A stretch of 64,000 bases of DNA from Gracilimonas mengyeensis. GTDB taxonomy: Bacteria; Bacteroidota; Rhodothermia; Balneolales; Balneolaceae. This document shows positions 9,385 through 19,799 of this stretch, one piece after another. Below the pieces are notes generated by a model, which saw nothing but the letters and a program-made list of their open reading frames with translations, ran no database searches and had not been told where the DNA came from. A program made the translations under genes and the position numbers. The DNA is taken from the NCBI RefSeq assembly GCF_900182705.1, contig NZ_FXTP01000009.1, positions 1 through 64,000 of the forward strand, in the 5' to 3' direction. Each line of letters begins with the position of its first letter. Within the stretch, counting starts at the first letter, position 1.

Positions 9385-11037
9385 ATGCATCATACTACAG
9401 AAAAAAATATTCAGCGATTTCTTGATTTGGTTCCAGCCAATAAAGAATACTATTTACCTCAGGATTTACAATCTGCAGGTTTTCCTACTTTTATCACGGA
9501 GAGGATTCGTTTAGAAATAGCCGATAAACTGGAAAATGAATTTCAGCTCACTGATAATCCCTGGACCAATGTTCAATCAACCCGGGTGAAAGCTTCCTGG
9601 AAAGATTTCCAAAATGCGCTACAGGCTAATATCCGGATTCCCCAAAGGCGGCTGAAGGAGGTAGTAAGTGGAATTATTTCAGAGATTGTACAGGTATTGA
9701 TTGATCCCCGTTCTTTTCTGGCCGAATATATTTATCGGGATGACGACAGCCTGACCCTGCAGGAAGTACGGGCGAGATCGGCACGTCTGACGGTCTACAA
9801 GCATTTTGCACAAGCCATTCCCCTCTATATGGATAAAAGAGGTTTGGGCACATTGGACAAAGAACGCTGCCAATTGCTCATTCAAAAACTGGATGCGAAT
9901 CTTGCCAAGACCTATTCTGAAAACGACTGGTGTACTATTTTAGATCCTCTTTTTAAGATCGGAAATGGGACGGTACACGCAGATTTACTTTGTGAGTTTT
10001 TTGAAGGGAAAGAGTTGTATCAAACAGCTGCAGTATTCAAGTCGTTGGATAAGAAGCTTACTCCTAATGATTTCGTGGATAAACTAAAAAATGCAGATTT
10101 ACCGGATGCCAGTACACAAATTGAGCAGGGTAAAGTTCTGAAAGGAAAGTCCAATAAGTCTGATGATGGGAATAACATTGCTGCAGGCACGCCTCCAAAA
10201 GATGAACGGCTGGTAGATAACTTTTTAGAATCCACTGAAGAAGAAAATGAAGAGCCTGAGCCTGATGAAGAGGATTCTTTTAACGCACTTTTTAAAACCG
10301 AAGAGGCCGGTCGATCTTTCTTTGAGGAGTTTGACGAGGAAGAAGAGGGTAATCAAGAGGAAGTATATACAGAACAGGTAGAAGAAACGGAAGAAACTGA
10401 GGCTGAATCTTCGGAAAATGACATGACTTCATTATTGGATGAAGCCGCCGATTCTTACAGTCAACTTTTTGATGAAGAAGATCAAGAGGATGAAGAGTTT
10501 GACGAAGAGCCTGAACTTGAGGAAGATGAGGTTGATATTTTTGGGGAAGAGGATGGCCCTGGGTTTGAAGAAGAGGGCCTTAGCCTTTACTCAGTGGAAG
10601 AGGCCGCTGATGATGAGGAAGAAACACCCATGTGGCAGCAATTTTTGAGCCCGGATCAGCTTCAGGAGTTAAAAGACAAGGATGAAGAGGAGGAAATCAT
10701 TGTAGGGGAAGATGATTTTGTAGACGACTTAATTGATGAAGAAGAGTCAGAGGAAACGGAGCTTTCTTCAAACGGTCGTGAAACCCCAGGCAATTCTCCA
10801 GGCTTGAAAAAGTATCTTTCAGAGAATGAGACACTTTATGTGCACGAATTATTTAATGGCTCTGAAAAAAAGTATAACAAAGCGCTAAAAAAAATCCAGA
10901 AATTTGACCAATGGAAGGAAGCTGCGCCTTATATTCACAAAAAAGTATTTACCGCTCACAACATCGATATGTTTTCGGATAAGGCCGTTGAATTTACGGA
11001 TGGCCTCCAATCCTACTTTAAAAAATTTAAAACCTAA
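9385..11037 (+). CDS. Highly acidic protein of unknown function
   Basis: I do not recognise this 550-aa protein (counted from ATG 9385; an in-frame TTG at 9334 would add 17 residues). Three zones are visible. Residues 1 to about 260 are a helical, ordinary-composition domain starting [15 protein letters not shown]. About 270-480 is an extremely Glu/Asp-rich low-complexity segment, probably disordered. The last ~75 residues are a Lys/aromatic-rich helical domain ([20 protein letters not shown]). No signal peptide or membrane segment is seen. It ends 23 bp before the carboxylase gene, so the two may be co-transcribed. The domain-linker-domain layout suggests a scaffold or DNA-mimic-like protein, but that is a guess. 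Confidence 0.75.
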   Translation: MHHTTEKNIQRFLDLVPANKEYYLPQDLQSAGFPTFITERIRLEIADKLENEFQLTDNPWTNVQSTRVKASWKDFQNALQANIRIPQRRLKEVVSGIISEIVQVLIDPRSFLAEYIYRDDDSLTLQEVRARSARLTVYKHFAQAIPLYMDKRGLGTLDKERCQLLIQKLDANLAKTYSENDWCTILDPLFKIGNGTVHADLLCEFFEGKELYQTAAVFKSLDKKLTPNDFVDKLKNADLPDASTQIEQGKVLKGKSNKSDDGNNIAAGTPPKDERLVDNFLESTEEENEEPEPDEEDSFNALFKTEEAGRSFFEEFDEEEEGNQEEVYTEQVEETEETEAESSENDMTSLLDEAADSYSQLFDEEDQEDEEFDEEPELEEDEVDIFGEEDGPGFEEEGLSLYSVEEAADDEEETPMWQQFLSPDQLQELKDKDEEEEIIVGEDDFVDDLIDEEESEETELSSNGRETPGNSPGLKKYLSENETLYVHELFNGSEKKYNKALKKIQKFDQWKEAAPYIHKKVFTAHNIDMFSDKAVEFTDGLQSYFKKFKT

Positions 11038-11060
11038 CCAAACCAGATCAGAGAATTCTT

Positions 11061-12611
11061 ATGGCATCTAATCCAAAGGCAGAACGTCTGCAAGAACTAC
11101 GGAAAGAAGCACTGAAGGGCGGTGGTGAAGCGCGCATTGAAAAACAACACGACAAAGGGAAATTAACCGCCCGTGAACGCATCGATTTGCTGCTGGATAA
11201 AGGCAGTTTTGAAGAAATTGACAAGTTTGTAACCCATCGCAGCACGGCTTTTGGGTTGGATAAAAAGAAAATTTATGGAGATGGGGTTGTAACCGGACAT
11301 GGTAAAATTCATGGCCGGCCTGTGTATGTATTTAGCCAGGATTTTACCGTTTTTGGCGGTTCCCTATCCGAGACCCATGCCGAGAAAATTTGCAAAATTA
11401 TGGACCTGGCCATGAAAAATGGTGTACCACTAATTGGGTTGAATGACTCAGGAGGGGCTCGTATACAGGAGGGCGTTTCGTCTTTGGGTGGTTATGCCGA
11501 GGTATTTTGGCGCAACAGTATGGCTTCGGGCGTGATACCTCAGATTTCTGCAGTGATGGGACCCTGTGCCGGTGGAGCCGTGTACAGCCCGGCTTTGACC
11601 GATTTTGTGTTTATGGTTGAAAATACCAGCTATATGTTTGTGACCGGACCCAATGTGGTGAAAACGGTGACGCACGAAGAAGTGACTTCCGAAGAACTAG
11701 GTGGGGCGTCTGCACATAATACTAAGTCAGGAGTCTCCCATTTTTCCAGTCCAAATGATGCCGTTTGTCTGAATGATATCCGGGAACTGATGAAATACAT
11801 TCCCCAAAATTGCGAGGAAAAAGTACCGGAAATTGAATCCAGGGAACCGGATGCGGCTAAAGCCAAAGCCCTGGATGATTTGGTACCCCTGAATCCCAAC
11901 AAGCCCTACGATATCCACGATGTGATAGACGGTATCATGGACAAAGATTCTTTTTATGAAGTACACAAGGATTATGCGGATAATATTGTAGTAGGTTTTG
12001 CCCGACTCGACGGCAGGAGTGTAGGTGTTGTAGCCAATCAGCCGTTATCACTGGCTGGTGTGCTTGATATTGATGCTTCGCTGAAGGGCGCACGTTTTGT
12101 TCGCTTCTGTGATGCTTTCAACATCCCGCTGGTGGTTTTTGAAGATGTGCCCGGATTCCTGCCGGGAACGGACCAGGAATGGGGCGGAATCATAAAACAC
12201 GGCGCGAAGCTGCTATATGCTTTCTGTGAAGCTACTGTTCCCAAGATGACGGTAATCACCCGTAAAGCCTACGGTGGCGCTTATGATGTAATGAACTCCA
12301 AGCACATCCGCGCGGATTATAACGTAGCGTGGCCAACCTCCGAAATTGCCGTGATGGGAACCAAGGGAGCTGTTGAGATTATCTTCCGCAAGGAAATTGC
12401 GAAAGCCGACGATCCTGAAGCGAAGCAAAAAGAGCTGGAAGATGAATACAGCGAAAACTTTGCTCATCCTTATTTAGCTGCAGGACGCGGATTTATTGAT
12501 GATGTGATTCATCCACATGAAACGCGGGAAAAACTAATTAAAGCGCTTGAATTATCGCACAACAAGGTAGACAGTATTCCCAAGAAAAAGCACGATAACC
12601 TGCCGATTTAA
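11061..12611 (+). CDS. pccB: Acyl-CoA (propionyl-CoA) carboxylase carboxyltransferase, beta subunit
   Basis: A 516-aa biotin-dependent carboxyltransferase with two crotonase-like halves. It transfers CO2 from carboxybiotin to propionyl-CoA, giving methylmalonyl-CoA. Visible motifs are [20 protein letters not shown] at the N-terminus, the oxyanion loops [19 protein letters not shown] and [14 protein letters not shown], and in the second half [19 protein letters not shown] and [15 protein letters not shown]. Length is standard. The biotin-carrying alpha subunit is not in the window. The 12S subunit of transcarboxylase or a decarboxylase (MmdA) is a close alternative. Confidence 0.92.
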   Translation: MASNPKAERLQELRKEALKGGGEARIEKQHDKGKLTARERIDLLLDKGSFEEIDKFVTHRSTAFGLDKKKIYGDGVVTGHGKIHGRPVYVFSQDFTVFGGSLSETHAEKICKIMDLAMKNGVPLIGLNDSGGARIQEGVSSLGGYAEVFWRNSMASGVIPQISAVMGPCAGGAVYSPALTDFVFMVENTSYMFVTGPNVVKTVTHEEVTSEELGGASAHNTKSGVSHFSSPNDAVCLNDIRELMKYIPQNCEEKVPEIESREPDAAKAKALDDLVPLNPNKPYDIHDVIDGIMDKDSFYEVHKDYADNIVVGFARLDGRSVGVVANQPLSLAGVLDIDASLKGARFVRFCDAFNIPLVVFEDVPGFLPGTDQEWGGIIKHGAKLLYAFCEATVPKMTVITRKAYGGAYDVMNSKHIRADYNVAWPTSEIAVMGTKGAVEIIFRKEIAKADDPEAKQKELEDEYSENFAHPYLAAGRGFIDDVIHPHETREKLIKALELSHNKVDSIPKKKHDNLPI

Positions 12612-12646
12612 TTCGCTGGTAGTTTTTTAAATTCATCCATCTAAAT

Positions 12647-12684
12647 AAAAAAGGTGCTGCTCAATTAAGAACAGCACCTTTTCT
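12647..12684. terminator. Bidirectional terminator between converging genes
   Basis: A 9-bp stem, AAGGTGCTG at 12651-12659 with CAGCACCTT at 12672-12680, is flanked by an A run on one side and a T-rich run on the other. It lies between the stops of the carboxylase gene (plus) and the CHRD gene (minus), so it can end transcription from both sides. Confidence 0.9.
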
Positions 12685-12712
12685 TTGTTACCGAGATTTT
12701 TCTAAATCAATG

Positions 12713-14995
12713 TTACTTGATTAGTGTCATTTTCTTGCTGATGGTCTGATTTTCAGCGGTAAGCCGGTATAAGTAGATACCTGATGACAAGTTGCTTGCG
12801 TCAAAGTTAACGGTATGCTGACCTGCATTTAAGCGCTGATTGGTAATGACAGAAACCTCTTGTCCAAGCATGTTATATACGGTCAGTGTTGCCTGCCCCG
12901 CTTCAGCCAGTGAGAACGTGATCTCAGTGGTTGGGTTGAAAGGGTTCGGATAATTTTGCTCAAGTCCAAACTCGGCAGGATTAGAGTCGATGGTTTCATT
13001 AGAAGTAACCATACCGCGTTCAATATTAGCGGTTTTTGGTTCACTTGCTGTCTCCTCACTTCCATCGGTTACCACAACGCGGTGATAAACGGTTGCAGAA
13101 CCTCCGACCGTAATTCCAAGATCTCCAAGCAGGCCATCAAGAGTTTCAAAGGTAGTCTGGAATGATGTTTCCATTCCTACATTGGCATTAACTACGATAT
13201 TTTCGAAATCGGCATCCGTAGATAGTTGCCAGATGTAAGCCAGCTCGTTACTGTTGGTGTCACTGGCAGCATCCCAGGTAGCTTCAAACATGGTGCTGCT
13301 TTCACCTTCCAGCATCAGGTTAGCACCATCAGCCGGTGCAGTAATTTCAGTCATGCCCGGTGCGGCATTGGCTGCAAGCAAAACTTGCCCGCGAAGCTCT
13401 CCACCGTTGTAGTTTTCACTATGGATATTCACATACATTTGCTCTTCGAAAAGCGCATCTTCCTGATTGGACTCCAACTCAAACATATTATTTGAGGCTA
13501 CAAATACGCCGGAAGTATCACTTTCTCCAAGGGTGATTTCAATAGGTAATGCAACATCGCCGTTTTCAGCAACCGAGCCGATGTGGAGATGTCCACCGCC
13601 GGCAATACTGGTAGCTACGGCACTGCTCAGGCCTTGAAAGCCACCGCTAAGCATAATGTTACCATTGCTCATATACTCAACGGTTGCTGCACCAGAAGCA
13701 GAACTCATGATGGGCTGTACTTCATGAATACCTGCCAGATTGGTGTGAAAATATGCAGCTGCATCACCTAAAACTTGTCCCCGGATTTCGCCGCTTCCAA
13801 TATCCACGCTATGTACATTTACATACATGTTACGTGCAAATAATTCAGCTTTTTGATCGGTGGATAAGGTATACATGTTATTTTCGGCAGCATAAACACC
13901 GGCTCTCATCTCAGCATCCAGATCAACGGACAGGGTAACTTCAACGCCACCATTTTGTCCGGCATGCCCAAGATGCAGATGTGAACCTACATTACTGTTG
14001 AAATCAGATTCTAATCCTGCAAAGGAACCGGTTACCACAAGGGTCTCTTCATGAACTTCAAGTACAGCGGCTCCCATGGCGTCTGTAGCTACAGAAGGTT
14101 GCTCTGCACTGCCTGAAAGTTGTGCAAAAAAGGTGGTTGCGCCGGCTGGCACTACCTGGCCGCGCAATTCTCCGGAAGCATATTCCGTGCTGTGGATGTT
14201 TACGTAAAACTCACGGTTCATCAACGCTGTGCGTTGCTCGCTTGTCAGTTCAAAACGGTTCTCAGATGCATGATAGCTTCCTGATAGTCCGTCTTCGGCA
14301 ACATCTGCATTTAAAGAAATAGCTACGCTGCCATTGGTTCCCGCAGGAGCAATGTGTAGATGTGAGCCTCCGGCTACATCAGCGTTAAAAGAACTGCCCA
14401 GATTGGAGAACGATCCGGATACAAACAGGGAATCTCCGACCAATTCGAATATTACGGAGCCGCTGGCCATCGTGCGTACAGAGGGTACTTCAAATGCACC
14501 TGAAAGATTAGCGCGATAGTAAGCGTCAGCTTCGGGTTGCAGCTGGCCGCGTAACTCTCCACCGGTGTAATTTTCCGAATGGATGTTTACATAAAAGCCA
14601 CGAGCCATTAAGGTATCAACCTGACCGGCTGTGAGTTCAAAGGTGTTTTCGCTGGCAAGAAAGCTGCCTCCACGGTTGTCGGCATCCGCTGAAACGGTAA
14701 GCGGAAATAGTACACCGCCGTTTGAACCAGCCATTGCAGTGTGGATGTGCGCTCCACCTGCAATATCGGTTGCAAGGTCGCTGCTAAGTCCCTCAAAATT
14801 TCCCTGAACGGTTAATTCGTTACCGGTTAGGGTAGCGGTTACTGAGCCAGTGGCCATCGAGGTGATGGGCGTGGCTTCATTGCTTCCGCTTAGTTGCGCT
14901 TCAAAAGTGGTTTGGGCCGATGCCGAAGAGTTGACTCCGAACATCATAGCTATTCCTACCACCATACTAAGTAGTATCTCTTTTGATAAATTCAT
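12713..14995 (-). CDS. Secreted protein with four CHRD domains and T9SS sorting domain
   Basis: A 760-aa exported protein. A signal peptide ends at SSASAQ (about residue 27). Four tandem CHRD (chordin) domains follow at roughly 28-157, 158-285, 286-410 and 411-540. Each begins like AQLSGSNEATPI and ends with the repeated (Y/F)VNIHSENYxGGELRGQ block. A fibronectin-like domain covers about 545-660, and the type A sorting domain begins at NYPNPFNPTTEITFS and ends in KKMTLIK. It should cross the outer membrane by the type IX system and stay on the surface or be released. CHRD function in bacteria is poorly known. An ECF/anti-sigma pair lies upstream on the same strand. Confidence 0.92.
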   Translation of the reverse strand: MNLSKEILLSMVVGIAMMFGVNSSASAQTTFEAQLSGSNEATPITSMATGSVTATLTGNELTVQGNFEGLSSDLATDIAGGAHIHTAMAGSNGGVLFPLTVSADADNRGGSFLASENTFELTAGQVDTLMARGFYVNIHSENYTGGELRGQLQPEADAYYRANLSGAFEVPSVRTMASGSVIFELVGDSLFVSGSFSNLGSSFNADVAGGSHLHIAPAGTNGSVAISLNADVAEDGLSGSYHASENRFELTSEQRTALMNREFYVNIHSTEYASGELRGQVVPAGATTFFAQLSGSAEQPSVATDAMGAAVLEVHEETLVVTGSFAGLESDFNSNVGSHLHLGHAGQNGGVEVTLSVDLDAEMRAGVYAAENNMYTLSTDQKAELFARNMYVNVHSVDIGSGEIRGQVLGDAAAYFHTNLAGIHEVQPIMSSASGAATVEYMSNGNIMLSGGFQGLSSAVATSIAGGGHLHIGSVAENGDVALPIEITLGESDTSGVFVASNNMFELESNQEDALFEEQMYVNIHSENYNGGELRGQVLLAANAAPGMTEITAPADGANLMLEGESSTMFEATWDAASDTNSNELAYIWQLSTDADFENIVVNANVGMETSFQTTFETLDGLLGDLGITVGGSATVYHRVVVTDGSEETASEPKTANIERGMVTSNETIDSNPAEFGLEQNYPNPFNPTTEITFSLAEAGQATLTVYNMLGQEVSVITNQRLNAGQHTVNFDASNLSSGIYLYRLTAENQTISKKMTLIK

Positions 14996-15059
14996 ATCGA
15001 TTTTAGGTTTGGTTAATATTTATTCTGTCCTCATAGGGAGGTGATTTCACTCTTGACTA

Positions 15060-15484
15060 CGAAGATTAAAACAAAGCGGATGGGGAATTAATTTAGTTTT
15101 TTGGGAATCAGTGGATAGGTAGTGTGCACCCGACATAACAGGCTCATATTTGTCCTGCAAAAAGAAAAGCTAGAAACTTAGTTATTTATTGGTTCCAACC
15201 GAGGGTTTAAAACCCTGCACTTTAGTATTGTGAAGAAATCTAATGCTAAAATCATGGAGTCATTCAGAGGGTACTCCCGAAGAACCTTAGCCAGAAAATG
15301 ATTACCAACCTACCATTGGCAACAGCGCTTGGACTACTGGAAAAGTGATTTAGGAATGCATTACTGATGCTCTGCAAAATCTAACATCTACAAGCATGAC
15401 CGTGTGGAGAGTAGAATGTCAATCCAAATCCATACATTTTTAGTGCAGGGTGATTTAGTATTTGAAGAATGAGACTATATGCTC
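15060..15484. other. Gene-free gap with repeated ends
   Basis: No convincing gene lies here. At 15202-15216 there is a palindrome, AGGGTTTAAAACCCT, overlapping ACCCTGCACT; the reverse complement of ACCCTGCACT recurs near 15441-15450. A direct repeat, TTTAGTATT(g)TGAAGAA, occurs at 15221-15237 and 15454-15469. The ~270-bp block between these ends looks like an old insertion remnant, which is an inference. One frame from 15254 is broken by TGA at 15299 and 15365. Confidence 0.45.
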
Positions 15485-16273
15485 TTACATATTGCCAAGC
15501 AGGTACATGTCGCCGGTGGGTTGGGGCATGCCGCCTTTGGGTTCCATCGTAATGGCAAAAGCACCTTGGTTAGCGGAACTGCTCAGCTGTTCAATTTTAA
15601 AGAAATTATCACGTTCGGGATCATCAACAGAAAAAACACCGGCACTTATAGGCTGCCCATCCAATATAAACCACAACTGATAATCCTTATCACTGGGCAC
15701 GGATGGAATATTAGCAACCTGCAGCAGTGCCCGTCCGCCCTCTTTATCCCAAACGACTTTACCATACCCATTAGGACTCATTTCTTCGGTGCCGTCCATC
15801 ATTACCAGGTCAACATCGCGGGCTTCCAGAATGGTTAACAATTCTTCCTTCTGTTGCACTTCGGTTTCAAGGCGCTGGATGGCAGATCGCTGTTGTGAGA
15901 TTAGTTGCTCACTGGATTGTAGCTGATCCTGCAGGGATTGGGAATAGTAAAACAATCCAAGTGTAGCTGCTACCAGGATAAAGGATGCCGCAACCGCAAC
16001 ACGGTACCAGCGCATTTTGTGCACAGGGGCACGTGTGGCTCCGGATTCTTCAATCTTATTTAGTAAGGAAGTCTTTAGCTCCTCAGGTGGGGTTTCCAGT
16101 TTAGTTAACAGCGCCATCTCTGCGGCAGCTGCTTTCATATCTTCAAATAGTGCCAGTTGTTCCTCACTGGCACTGGCCAACAATTGCTCAAATTCCTGTT
16201 TTTCTTCTTCTGACAGGATATTGAGCACATAACCGGAACATAACTCCTCAAATCTTTCGTTTTCTGTGCTCAT
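15485..16273 (-). CDS. Anti-sigma factor, RskA family
   Basis: A 262-aa membrane anti-sigma factor. The cytosolic N-terminus (ELCSGYVLNILSEEEKQEFE) is the anti-sigma helix bundle without a zinc motif. One membrane span lies near residues 88-107 (WYRVAVAASFILVAATLGLF). A coiled coil follows, and then the RskA C-terminal domain in the periplasm with the typical DYQLWFILDGQPISAGVF and AITMEPKGGMPQPTG segments. The ATGA overlap with the sigma gene stop/start (16270-16273) shows tight coupling. By family analogy it holds the ECF factor inactive until cut by envelope proteases. Confidence 0.93.
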   Translation of the reverse strand: MSTENERFEELCSGYVLNILSEEEKQEFEQLLASASEEQLALFEDMKAAAAEMALLTKLETPPEELKTSLLNKIEESGATRAPVHKMRWYRVAVAASFILVAATLGLFYYSQSLQDQLQSSEQLISQQRSAIQRLETEVQQKEELLTILEARDVDLVMMDGTEEMSPNGYGKVVWDKEGGRALLQVANIPSVPSDKDYQLWFILDGQPISAGVFSVDDPERDNFFKIEQLSSSANQGAFAITMEPKGGMPQPTGDMYLLGNM

Positions 16274-16887
16274 AGTTCCAACTCCTTTGACAAAATCTCC
16301 TTTAATTTCATCATTCCATCTCGAATCCTGGATTTAACCGTTCCCAGCGGTATTTCAAATTTGTCAGAAATTTCACGTTGGCTCATTCCTCCAAAATATG
16401 CTATTTCTAACATTTTTCGCTGCTTATCCGTTAGTTTATCCAATGCATCACGCACCCGTTTTGCCCGGTCCCGGAAAATGGTTTTTTCCATGGGATTGGC
16501 TTCCTCGGTGTATAGCGGGTGATAGACATCTTCATCATCAAGGCTTGTAGATTGCTTTTTTTGTTCTTTGTATACTTTGGAGCGCAGCCGGTCGATGGAT
16601 TTATTTCTTGCCAACGAAACAATCCATGTATACACGGTTCCGCGTTCCAGATCATAACTGTCTGCTTTTTGCCATACGTTGATGAATACTTCCTGAAGGG
16701 TGTCTTCAGCCTCTTCTTGTTTTTTTAGGATGGTGCGAATCAACCCAAAAAGCAGGCGATTATAATGGTCATATAATTCGGAAAGGGCGGAAGCATCACG
16801 CATTTTAATACGTGCCATTAGCTCGCGGTCTCTTTCCTCGTCCTTCGTCAGGATTTTGCCAATCGCCGATAATATGAAAAAAAGCAT
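16270..16887 (-). CDS. ECF sigma factor (SigK-like)
   Basis: A 205-aa sigma-70 family ECF factor. Region 2 runs from LYDHYNRLLFGLI through AEDTLQEVFINVWQKADSYD. Region 4 carries LTDKQRKMLEIAYFGG and the recognition helix in SQREISDKFEIPLGTVKSRI. The gene overlaps the anti-sigma start by 4 bp. The first ~23 residues (MLFFILSAIGKIL...) are hydrophobic and may not be translated; the internal Met in LMARIKMRD is a good alternative start. Likely targets include its own operon and perhaps the downstream CHRD gene. The latter is only an inference from position. Confidence 0.93.
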   Translation of the reverse strand: MLFFILSAIGKILTKDEERDRELMARIKMRDASALSELYDHYNRLLFGLIRTILKKQEEAEDTLQEVFINVWQKADSYDLERGTVYTWIVSLARNKSIDRLRSKVYKEQKKQSTSLDDEDVYHPLYTEEANPMEKTIFRDRAKRVRDALDKLTDKQRKMLEIAYFGGMSQREISDKFEIPLGTVKSRIRDGMMKLKEILSKELEL

Positions 16888-16975
16888 AGGTTCTGTGAGT
16901 TATTATACGCAGGCAAGCCAAAACCGGATTGACATCCTGAATGATTATTATCCTAAGAAAAAGAAAAAAACCGGA

Positions 16976-19009
16976 TTAACCCAATGCCTTCTGTATTGCT
17001 GTTTTTCCTGAAATTGGTGCTTTACAACTGAAATCCTGGCAAATGTATACCGTAGGCTGTCCCTCATTTTTCTTTTGGGATGAAGTATAGCTGGCTATAC
17101 CGGCAAGAGCATCCCGGTTTTCGTTATGGATAAGATGAAAGACGGAGAAAGGGGAAAGGCTCTTCCTAAACTCATTCAGTATCGGGGCTGCTTCTTCCGG
17201 TGTTGCACAGAGTGTGATTTCCCGCGCATCCGCATGTAAGAATTGAACAGCCTGCATAGACTGGGTGATGCTGGCGCCTGATCGAATTAAATCGGCGGAG
17301 AAAGCCCGACCGGTTTTATCAGCATATTCTTCAAGCTCGGTATTACACGTCAAACGGCTAAGGCGAATCAGGTTTAGCATAGCAGTTGAATTGGCTGAGG
17401 GCAGGGCCCCGTCAAAAATTTGTTTCTGCCGGCCGTACACCTGGTCTTCATCGGAGATACTTGCATAGAAACCGCCTTTGTCTTCATCCCAAAAGAGATC
17501 AATAAACTGCTGATTCCAGTCAGATGCTTTTTTCAGGTACTCAGGATTCCATGTGCTTTCATATAACTCGAGGTAGGCCCGGATAAGAAAAGCATAATCA
17601 TCGGCCATAGCTGGAATGGCGGCATCGCCGTCTTTATACCGGTGCAGAAGATTTTCTTCATCAACTAAATTCTCTTCGATAAAACCAATGGCTTTCTCTG
17701 CAGCTTCAATAAACCGTTCCTCATTAAAAGCAAAACCCGCTTTTGCTAAAGCGGCAATCATCAACGCATTCCAGTCCGTCAAAATCTTATCGTCCAAAAA
17801 TGGACGCTCTCGTTTTTCGCGTTCCTGAAATAGCTGAGAGCGGATGTTTGCAAACCATTGCTCTTGTTCGGAGTTCAATGGTTTTTGAAGATGTGGGATA
17901 TTGGCTCCGGTTCGCTTTCCGGTAGCTTCTTCTGCAAAGTTTCCATCTTCCTCAAAGTTGAAAAGGGCAGCAAAGTTTCCAGCCTCTTCAAGCGATAGGA
18001 TGTCGGCAAGCTCTCCTTCTTTCCACACATAAAACTTACCTTCTTCGCCTTCGCTGTCGGCATCTTCGGCAGAATAGAAAGCGCCCTCGGTATGGGTTAA
18101 ATCACGAAGTACATATTCCGCAATTTCATACACCGTTTGTTTGAATAGTGGATTCTGTGTGGCTTGCCAGGCTTCGATATAGGCCATCATCAGCAGTGCC
18201 TGATCGTACAGCATTTTCTCAAAATGAGGCAATAGCCACTGGGCATCGGTGGAATAGCGGTGAAAACCAAACCCGATATGATCCCAAAGTCCGCCTAAGC
18301 GCATTTTTTCTAACGTGGTGGTAACCATCTCGAGAAAACGGGTTTCACCGGTAAGCTTCCATTGCCGGAGCAGAAACATCAGGTTATGAGGGCTGGGAAA
18401 TTTCGGAGCTTCGCCAAAACCACCATGCTGTTCATCAAAACGCTGGGCAAATTGCTCAGCCGCAAAATCGGTGGCTTCGATTCCGGGAAAAGAGCCGCTT
18501 TCAAACTCTTGGGAGCGACCAAAGCCTTCCCTGATTTTATCAGTGGCTTTCTGTACCCGTTCGGGTTGATTTTGCCACATGCCCTGCACGCCTGGAATCA
18601 ACTGTCGAAGCCCGATTCGGTTGGCCCGGGCTTCTTTGGGAATATACGTACCTGCAAAAAAAGGCTCCTTGTCCGGTGTCATGATGATATTCAACGGCCA
18701 GCCGCCTTGCCCCGTAAGCATTTGGCACACCGTCATGTAGGTACTGTCGATATCAGGCCGTTCTTCACGATCTACTTTTATATTTACGAAAGCTTCATTC
18801 ATGAGGTCCGCAATTTCGGGATCTTCAAAACTTTCATGGGCCATCACATGGCACCAGTGGCAGGTAGCATAGCCAATGGATAGGAATACAGGCTTGTTTT
18901 CCGCCTTGGCCTTTTCAAAGGCCTCATCACCCCATGGATACCAATCCACGGGGTTATCGGCATGTTGTTGCAGGTAAGGACTTTTCTCGCTAGCGAGTTT
19001 ATTGGGCAT
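16976..19009 (-). CDS. yyaL: DUF255 thioredoxin-domain protein (YyaL/SPATA20 family)
   Basis: A 677-aa cytosolic protein. The N-terminal thioredoxin-like DUF255 domain has the motif [14 protein letters not shown] (CxxC, about residues 49-52) followed by [13 protein letters not shown]. The rest is an (alpha/alpha)6-barrel resembling glycan isomerases/hydrolases, with [22 protein letters not shown]. Length is normal for the family. Molecular function is not settled for this widely conserved family. Its start overlaps the end of mgsA by 11 bp, so the two form an operon with mgsA first. Confidence 0.92.
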   Translation of the reverse strand: MPNKLASEKSPYLQQHADNPVDWYPWGDEAFEKAKAENKPVFLSIGYATCHWCHVMAHESFEDPEIADLMNEAFVNIKVDREERPDIDSTYMTVCQMLTGQGGWPLNIIMTPDKEPFFAGTYIPKEARANRIGLRQLIPGVQGMWQNQPERVQKATDKIREGFGRSQEFESGSFPGIEATDFAAEQFAQRFDEQHGGFGEAPKFPSPHNLMFLLRQWKLTGETRFLEMVTTTLEKMRLGGLWDHIGFGFHRYSTDAQWLLPHFEKMLYDQALLMMAYIEAWQATQNPLFKQTVYEIAEYVLRDLTHTEGAFYSAEDADSEGEEGKFYVWKEGELADILSLEEAGNFAALFNFEEDGNFAEEATGKRTGANIPHLQKPLNSEQEQWFANIRSQLFQEREKRERPFLDDKILTDWNALMIAALAKAGFAFNEERFIEAAEKAIGFIEENLVDEENLLHRYKDGDAAIPAMADDYAFLIRAYLELYESTWNPEYLKKASDWNQQFIDLFWDEDKGGFYASISDEDQVYGRQKQIFDGALPSANSTAMLNLIRLSRLTCNTELEEYADKTGRAFSADLIRSGASITQSMQAVQFLHADAREITLCATPEEAAPILNEFRKSLSPFSVFHLIHNENRDALAGIASYTSSQKKNEGQPTVYICQDFSCKAPISGKTAIQKALG

Positions 19010-19490
19010 CGAAATCTTTTTTGAACCGCTGACTATAATCTACAATGAAGCGGTCGTATTTAGTTTTCATTAAAGGGGAGGTGATAAGAAAATCAGCTGA
19101 TGAGCGGTTACAGGCCATAGGAATATTGTACACAATACTAATTCGCTGCAGGGCTTTCACATCTACATCGTGTGGCTGGGCTTGCAGGGGATCCCAGAAA
19201 AAAATCATTACGTCAATTTCATTTTGAACAATAGCCGTACCAATTTGGAGGTCTCCGCCCAAAGGACCACTTTTGAAGGCAAAAACGGGCAAGTCTAATT
19301 TCTTGGAAACCAGAGATCCGGTAGTACCTGTTCCAAAGAGGTTGTGTTCAGAGAGATGTTCCCGGTTATATTCGGCCCAGTCCAGCAGATCAGCTTTGCG
19401 GTGATCGTGAGCAATCAGCGCAATATTTTTTTTGGGTTTCATGGCCTGTATGGAATCCTTGATCATTGGATTCGATTTCTTTGCTGACAT
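18999..19490 (-). CDS. mgsA: Methylglyoxal synthase
   Basis: A 163-aa enzyme converting dihydroxyacetone phosphate to methylglyoxal plus phosphate, a bypass of lower glycolysis when phosphate is short or sugar-phosphate piles up. Visible signatures: [16 protein letters not shown] at the N-terminus, the phosphate-binding GTGTTGS, the catalytic-Asp motif [11 protein letters not shown], the [18 protein letters not shown] block with active Asp/His, and [13 protein letters not shown]. It is about 10 residues longer than E. coli MgsA at the N-terminus, so Met9 or Met17 are possible starts. It is first gene of an mgsA-yyaL operon, with a heptad-repeat tract in its upstream region. Confidence 0.95.
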   Translation of the reverse strand: MSAKKSNPMIKDSIQAMKPKKNIALIAHDHRKADLLDWAEYNREHLSEHNLFGTGTTGSLVSKKLDLPVFAFKSGPLGGDLQIGTAIVQNEIDVMIFFWDPLQAQPHDVDVKALQRISIVYNIPMACNRSSADFLITSPLMKTKYDRFIVDYSQRFKKDFDAQ

Positions 19491-19799
19491 AATCTTTTCG
19501 TTGGTTTAGGATGATATTCAGGGCAAAGATGCAAAGCCTGAGGCAATTATAAAAGCATATTTAGCAATAATTTGAGGTGGTAACGCTTTTTGTTTTTTAT
19601 GGAAGATTGGGGGGTGATATAGTGATAAGTTTTTAGCGGTGAGTTTTGAGTTATAGAGTAGGATTTTCATGTTCAGCACTCAGCACTCAGCACTCAGCAC
19701 TCAGCACTCAGCACTCAGCACTCAGCACTCAGCACTCAGCACTCAGCACTCAGCACTCAGCCCGAATCACGCAACCTGTAACCCGTAATCCCAGCTCCT
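19491..19799. repeat. Heptanucleotide tandem repeat in the mgsA upstream gap
   Basis: The 307-bp gap upstream of mgsA carries 12 perfect copies of CAGCACT at 19674-19757. The 7-bp phase continues into imperfect flanks: upstream units such as GTGAGTT, TTGAGTT, ATAGAGT (about 19618-19673) and downstream units CAGCCCG, AATCACG, CAACCTG, TAACCCG, TAATCCC (19758-19792), reaching the stop codon of the cyclase gene. The remaining part (19491-19617) is AT-rich and should hold the mgsA promoter. The repeat resembles cyanobacterial short tandemly repeated heptanucleotides. Confidence 0.95.

Noticed and set aside
15254-15475. A frame starting MESFRGYS with two in-frame TGA codons, possible selenoprotein or pseudogene
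   Set aside because: Two stops in ~75 codons is no better than chance, no SECIS-like hairpin follows either TGA and no family is recognised.
19674-19757. Regular repeats that might be read as a CRISPR array
   Set aside because: The units are 7 bp, head to tail, without spacers. This is a simple tandem repeat.
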